A DNA stretch of 64,000 nucleotides, taken from Anatilimnocola aggregata. GTDB lineage: Bacteria; Planctomycetota; Planctomycetia; Pirellulales; Pirellulaceae. Shown in pieces: positions 60,373 through 64,000 of the stretch (positions within the stretch are counted from its first letter, which is position 1; each line of letters opens with the position of its first letter). The position numbers were made by a program, and so were the translations under genes. The stretch covers positions 8,370,001 to 8,434,000 of the forward strand of contig NZ_CP036274.1 of NCBI RefSeq assembly GCF_007747655.1, written 5' to 3'. The notes under the pieces are model-generated. The model was not told where the DNA came from, ran no database searches, and worked only from the letters and a program-made list of their open reading frames with translations.

Positions 60373-60809
60373 ACCCGCGCGACTTTTTAAGCTTAGCTGG
60401 CCGCCTGGCAACGGACACCGTCGAGGCCTCGCAGCGCACGGCAATCAGCCGAGCCAATTATGCGGCCTTTCATCAATCGAGAACCCTCGTTGAAGCATGT
60501 GGATTCAAGTTTGCAAACTCAGGCGAATGCCACACGAAACTTCCGTATTGCCTACAAGCATCCAACGACACTGAACAGATCGTAGTCGCGCAAAAACTGG
60601 ATAGCCTGCGACGTGCCCGCAACGACGCAGACTACAACCTGACGACGGCAAGGTTTCTCCCGCCCGCGTCCGTCACTCGTTTTGTGCAGACGGCTCATGA
60701 AATCTCCGTTGCAGTGCAAGCTGCCCAATCTCGCCTTCTGACCTTCCGCCCGCTGGTTCGCCAATACGCGGCCAGCGTGCTGAAGAAAGTGCTGGAAGGG
60801 GATGAGTGA
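60369..60809 (+). CDS. HEPN-like domain protein
   Basis: The 146-residue helical protein shows the HEPN fingerprint: TAISRANYAAFHQSRTLVE (about residues 24-42, the SRAxYAAFHxxRxL helix) and LDSLRRARNDADYNL (about 78-92, the RxxRNxADY variant of the RX4-6H ribonuclease motif). The catalytic His is replaced by Tyr, as in many stand-alone HEPN proteins. The C-terminal helix is VAVQAAQSRLLTFRPLVRQYAASVL. It forms a two-gene module with the overlapping upstream gene. HEPN proteins are RNases in toxin-antitoxin and defence systems, or nucleotide-binding partners. Activity is not certain here. Confidence 0.72.
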   Translation: MNPRDFLSLAGRLATDTVEASQRTAISRANYAAFHQSRTLVEACGFKFANSGECHTKLPYCLQASNDTEQIVVAQKLDSLRRARNDADYNLTTARFLPPASVTRFVQTAHEISVAVQAAQSRLLTFRPLVRQYAASVLKKVLEGDE

Positions 60810-60832
60810 AAATACTGGCAACTGCCGCTGAG

Positions 60833-61648
60833 CTAAACCGCTTCGTCAACGACGGGGTTCGTCAGCTGGCCGATTTTCTCGATCTCGACCGTGATACTAT
60901 CGCCATGTTTGAGGAAGACCTTGGGATCGCGAGCCACGCCGACACCGTGGGGAGTGCCAGTCATGATGACGGTGCCAGGCAATAGCGTGGTGCTGCCGCT
61001 GAGGAACTCGATGAGTGTCGGCACATCGAAAATCATGTCGTTGGTGCTCCAGTCCTGCATCGTCTCGCCATTGAGGATGGTCTTGATGTTAAGTGCGTTC
61101 GGATTGGGGATTTCGTCCTTCAGCACCAGCACCGGCCCGAGGGGGGCGAAGGTATCGAAGGTTTTGCCGCGGCACCATTGCGAGCCGCCGAAGTCTTTTT
61201 GCCAATCGCGGGCACTCACGTCGTTGCCGCAGGTATAGCCAAGCACATAGTCGAGTGCGTTGGCCTTTGCGACGTTCTTGCACTGCTTGCCAATGATCAC
61301 GGCCAGTTCGCATTCGTAATCGACCTGCGTGCTCAGCAGTTTTTTGGGCAGGACGATTGGATCGCCCGGGTTTTGCACCGCACCCGGCGACTTCATAAAG
61401 AGCACCGGGAACTTCGGAATTGGTGCCTTCCCCTCTTCGGCATGCTTGCGGTAGTTGAGGCCGATGCAGAGGATGGCTCGCGGATCGACCGGAGCCAGCA
61501 GCTTGGCAACGTCGGCAACCTTATCCGTCACGCGATACTCGCCGTAAATATCTCCCTCAATCAGCAAGTCCTTCGTGCTACCCCCGGCCGTTTGGCGGGA
61601 AGCATAGTGAACAGCACCTTGCGAGTCGGCGAAGCGAATAATTTTCAT
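60833..61648 (-). CDS. Fumarylacetoacetate hydrolase-family protein
   Basis: This 271-residue protein matches the FAH family. It has ILCIGLNYRKHAEEGKAPIPKFPVLFMKSPGAVQNPGDPIVLP, then VDYECELAVIIGKQCKNV, whose E-x-E (ECELA) is a metal-binding pair, and GYTCGNDVSARDWQ with the conserved Asp. SQWCRGKTFDTFAPLGP and GTVIMTGTPHGVG follow. Bacterial homologues include acylpyruvases and 2-hydroxyhepta-2,4-diene-dioate isomerases that cleave or isomerise C-C bonds in aromatic or keto-acid degradation. The specific substrate is unclear. The gene is followed by the HEPN module on the opposite strand. Inverted repeat copy C lies upstream. Confidence 0.88.
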   Translation of the reverse strand: MKIIRFADSQGAVHYASRQTAGGSTKDLLIEGDIYGEYRVTDKVADVAKLLAPVDPRAILCIGLNYRKHAEEGKAPIPKFPVLFMKSPGAVQNPGDPIVLPKKLLSTQVDYECELAVIIGKQCKNVAKANALDYVLGYTCGNDVSARDWQKDFGGSQWCRGKTFDTFAPLGPVLVLKDEIPNPNALNIKTILNGETMQDWSTNDMIFDVPTLIEFLSGSTTLLPGTVIMTGTPHGVGVARDPKVFLKHGDSITVEIEKIGQLTNPVVDEAV

Positions 61649-61699
61649 GTTGGTAGAGTTGGGAGAAAGGATTTGGCAGAGTGATATTCCGACTTTACT

Positions 61700-61775
61700 T
61701 AGCCCGACGCGTCGGCGAGGGAGAAGCGTGAACCAATATCGACTGGCGCTTCTCGCTCGCTGACGCGTCGGGTTA
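61700..61775. repeat. Dispersed inverted repeat, copy C
   Basis: The 29-bp arms (61700-61728 and 61747-61775) match with three differences around an 18-bp loop. Left-hand flank TTTACT is shared with copy B. It lies upstream of the FAH-family gene and downstream of the DUF2721 gene on the same strand. Confidence 0.88.
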
Positions 61776-61834
61776 CGCGCAGCAGAAGGATGCGAAAACG
61801 GATTGTACTAAAGTCGCGCTGCGTTCACAGGCTG

Positions 61835-62335
61835 TTACAACCGCGACTTCCGCTTGGCCAACAGTTGCTTGATGAAGCGCATTTCGACCTGCGTGCTGAG
61901 GACGGCGAGCGTCGCTTCGCGCAGCAGTTGCAACACGCTAAAGAGAAACGCGATTGCGCCCGTGAAACCTGTGAGTAGCGGGATCCAACCCGCATCGCCG
62001 CGAAACAGAATCAACACGCCAATCAGCAGGCTAGTCATCACCAGCAGCGACATCGAGGTATAGAGCCCCGCGAGCGCCGACCGGAGCAGATACATCCGCT
62101 GCGAAAGATAGTCGAGCTGCTCCAAAATGAAGTCGTGCTGGGCCTTTTCGGCCGGGGTTTCTTCCTGGCCCGTTAACTTGTCGAGCCGCTGGGCATCTTG
62201 CAGCAGCCCGCGCGTCCGGTCGACCACTCGCCCCAGTCGATTGGAGGTCGACAGCACCACCGAACCGGCCGCTGCCATCAGCACCGCAGGACTGATCATC
62301 GCAGCGAGGATTTCGATAGCGTTGATATTGGGCAA
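61835..62335 (-). CDS. DUF2721 membrane protein
   Basis: I suggest a TTG start at 62335 (166 residues, beginning PNINAIEILAAMISPAVLMAAAGSVVLSTSNRLGRVVDRTRGL). The open frame to 62470 would overlap the divergent DUF1501 gene and is unlikely. The first helix with ISPAVLMAAAGSVVLSTSNRLGRVVDRTR is the DUF2721 motif. A polar stretch with QDAQRLDKLTGQEETPAEKAQHDFILEQLDYLSQRMYLLRSAL follows, then two helices (about 110-150). The family is a small bacterial membrane protein of unknown function. An ATG at 62299 is an alternative start. Confidence 0.72.
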   Translation of the reverse strand: MPNINAIEILAAMISPAVLMAAAGSVVLSTSNRLGRVVDRTRGLLQDAQRLDKLTGQEETPAEKAQHDFILEQLDYLSQRMYLLRSALAGLYTSMSLLVMTSLLIGVLILFRGDAGWIPLLTGFTGAIAFLFSVLQLLREATLAVLSTQVEMRFIKQLLAKRKSRL

Positions 62336-62453
62336 GGGGCACTTGGCGGCAAAAACGGGGGGCGAAATTCGCGAACAGATGTTATCATGAAGGCTGGCCG
62401 CCTGATCGAAAAGGCGGCTTCGCCAGCCAACTACCTCGTCCAGGTTCTCTCCG

Positions 62454-63767
62454 ATGCCCGTAAATCTCAATCGTCGTCAAGCCTTGGCCGCTGGTGCCCT
62501 CACCGCGGGCGCGTTGGCTGCTTCGTCGTTCGGTTCGTCACGACCGCTCTTTGCCAACGAAGGGGCCGCGATCAAGTTGCCCAAGGGCAAGGCCGAGCAT
62601 TGCATCTTTCTGTGGCTTGGTGGCGGCGCGGGACAAATCGATACCTGGGATCCGAAAGCGCAGGGCGACCCCACGGCCAAGAAGGCCGGCAGCATGTACA
62701 AGGCCATCGATACTGCTGTGGCCGGCACGCAGGTGTGCGAATTTCTGTCACGCTCTGCGACCGTGCTCGACCGGATGAACATCGTCCGTTCGGTGCATCA
62801 CGAAGTGATCGACGAACATGCTGCCGCGACCAATCGCGTGCACACGGGCCGCCCAACCGCGGGGACGGTCGTCTATCCGTCGATTGGCTCCATCGTCGCG
62901 CACGAGCGCGGTGCCGCTGGCGAAGGTGTGCCCGCGTATGTGCTGATCGGCTATCCGAACGTCACCCGCGGCCCAGGCTTCTTGGGAGCGAAGCACAGCT
63001 ATATCTATTTGACCGATACCAAGAGCGGACCCGTCGGCCTGTCTCGTCCGCCAGAGATTACTTCCGAGCGACAAGCCCGACGCGAGAAGCTGCTGGCCGA
63101 AGTTCGGCAGCATTACTCGGCGGCTAAGACCGACGAAACAATCAAAAACTACGATGCCACCATCGAGGAAATGCTCAAGCTGGCGGGACCGAATTTCGGC
63201 AAGGTGTTCGCACTGGAAAACGAGGCCGATACGCTGCGAAATCGCTACGGCGGCGAGTTCGGTCAACGCTGCTTGCTCGCGCGACGCCTCTGTCAGTCGG
63301 GCGTGCGGTTCGTCGAAGTTTCTCACAATCTCAACTTTCTCAACGGCACCGGGTGGGACGTTCATAACGACGGCATGCTCAAGCAGCATGACCTGATTAC
63401 CGAACTCGATCACGCCTTGGCGACTCTCGTCGAAGATCTCGAACAGCAGAAGATGCTCGACAAGACGCTGATCGTCGTAGCCACCGAATTTGGTCGTCCG
63501 GCCGGCTTCGATGGAGGCGGTGGTCGCGGCCATCACAGCAAGAGCTACAGCATGGTTCTCGCTGGCGGTGGTTTGAAAAACGGCCTCACCATCGGCAGCA
63601 CCGACGAACTGGCAATGAAGATTGTCGATCGTCCGGTTTCGATTCCCGATTTTCACGCGACGATCTGCTGGTCGCTGGGGATCGATCCGCACAAAGAACT
63701 CTATGCGGGCGACCGTCCCGTGCCTATCACCGATGGCGGCCATCCCATCGCGGAATTGTTTGCCTAG
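62454..63767 (+). CDS. DUF1501 protein with Tat signal (second copy)
   Basis: The 437-residue protein has a Tat-type signal ([24 protein letters not shown]) and the DUF1501 pattern: [86 protein letters not shown] and [35 protein letters not shown]. Unlike the copy at 10002-11420, no DUF1549/1553 gene is adjacent in the window. The protein is exported; the biochemical role is not known. It is divergent from the DUF2721 gene. Confidence 0.9.
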   Translation: MPVNLNRRQALAAGALTAGALAASSFGSSRPLFANEGAAIKLPKGKAEHCIFLWLGGGAGQIDTWDPKAQGDPTAKKAGSMYKAIDTAVAGTQVCEFLSRSATVLDRMNIVRSVHHEVIDEHAAATNRVHTGRPTAGTVVYPSIGSIVAHERGAAGEGVPAYVLIGYPNVTRGPGFLGAKHSYIYLTDTKSGPVGLSRPPEITSERQARREKLLAEVRQHYSAAKTDETIKNYDATIEEMLKLAGPNFGKVFALENEADTLRNRYGGEFGQRCLLARRLCQSGVRFVEVSHNLNFLNGTGWDVHNDGMLKQHDLITELDHALATLVEDLEQQKMLDKTLIVVATEFGRPAGFDGGGGRGHHSKSYSMVLAGGGLKNGLTIGSTDELAMKIVDRPVSIPDFHATICWSLGIDPHKELYAGDRPVPITDGGHPIAELFA

Positions 63768-63784
63768 AGTCTGCTCAAGAGTCG

Positions 63785-64000
63785 CTATTTGCTCGCTTCT
63801 TCAGCGGGCACAGCTTCCGCGGCCGCAGGTGCCGGCTTGACGCTCTCTGGTTTCGGCTTGGGATTGTACTTCGCTTCAGGCCGGCGTTCGTGCGGCTCCA
63901 GCACGCTGGCGAAGGAGCCGGTGTAATTCGCGCCGGAACTACTTTGCCCCGCGAATTCGTTCCCCGTCTCGGCAATCACAATGCGATCGCGGTTAGCCGA
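63785..64000 (-). CDS. C-terminal part of an unidentified protein
   Basis: An open minus-strand frame enters from the right edge and ends at a TAG at 63785-63787. The visible 71 or so residues contain RIVIAETGNEFAGQ and NYTGSFASVLEPHERRPEAKYNP, then a Pro/Ala/Glu/Lys-rich tail ending AVPAEEASK. The tail is typical of a disordered end of a secreted or envelope protein. I do not recognise the family and its start is outside the window. The stop lies 17 bp from the convergent DUF1501 stop. Confidence 0.55.
   Translation of the reverse strand, partial: SANRDRIVIAETGNEFAGQSSSGANYTGSFASVLEPHERRPEAKYNPKPKPESVKPAPAAAEAVPAEEASK

Overview
The window is a GC-rich bacterial chromosome segment with the hallmarks of Planctomycetota, most likely the Pirellulales side of the phylum. 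It carries two DUF1501 proteins with Tat signals, a DUF1549/DUF1553 protein, a stand-alone planctomycete-type cytochrome c (PSCyt1), a sulfatase, a DUF1570 protein with leucine-rich repeats, several secreted Tyr/Pro/Gly-rich proteins, a fused AroD-AroE enzyme, and short dispersed inverted repeats of a kind typical of these genomes. No tRNA, rRNA, CRISPR array, prophage or complete insertion sequence was seen.

Layout. 1-9.3 kb: end of a PiT phosphate transporter, TrmH-family methyltransferase, dipeptide epimerase, Uma2-like protein, DUF1570/LRR protein, creatininase, a membrane-anchored protein, RlmI-like methyltransferase and an FMN reductase. 9.4-13.8 kb: lspA converging on a DUF1549/1553-DUF1501 pair. 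14-23.9 kb: a lipoprotein hydrolase, a large hybrid histidine kinase, a secreted hydrolase-like protein, a long gene-poor stretch, a repeat-containing secreted protein, an orphan solute-binding lipoprotein and a small secreted protein. 24-30.7 kb: acyl-CoA carboxylase subunit with a coupled downstream gene, a tandem pair of secreted paralogues each with its own sigma-54-like promoter and a related terminator, a Nudix hydrolase, bioD and another secreted protein. 30.8-39.5 kb: prepilin peptidase-like protein, LOG protein, zinc-ribbon membrane protein, PSCyt1 cytochrome, haem-binding sensor kinase, small cytochrome, DnaJ with a coupled membrane protein, and an FHA protein. 39.5-49.5 kb: fused membrane/spermidine synthase-like protein, then a tight four-gene secreted operon (sialidase-like, PQQ propeller with EF-hands, glycoside-hydrolase-like, transglutaminase-like). 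49.7-64 kb: ilvD, WD40 protein, AroD-AroE, methyltransferase, Hsp70 paralogue, sulfatase, response regulator, a small two-gene HEPN module, FAH-family protein, DUF2721 membrane protein, a second DUF1501 protein and the end of an unidentified gene.

How it fits together. Housekeeping enzymes (branched-chain amino acids, shikimate, biotin, rRNA modification, lipoprotein processing) are interspersed with a large secreted set suited to breaking down sulfated or complex glycans and proteins. The most notable unexplained structures are: the paralogue pair at 26.5-28.8 kb with sigma-54-like promoters and terminators whose stems covary; two identical-architecture operator-like inverted repeats (TGTTCAAC-N13-GTTGAACA) between a methyltransferase and an Hsp70 gene; a three-copy family of dispersed inverted repeats; and the HEPN module. 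All functions are read from sequence without database searches.
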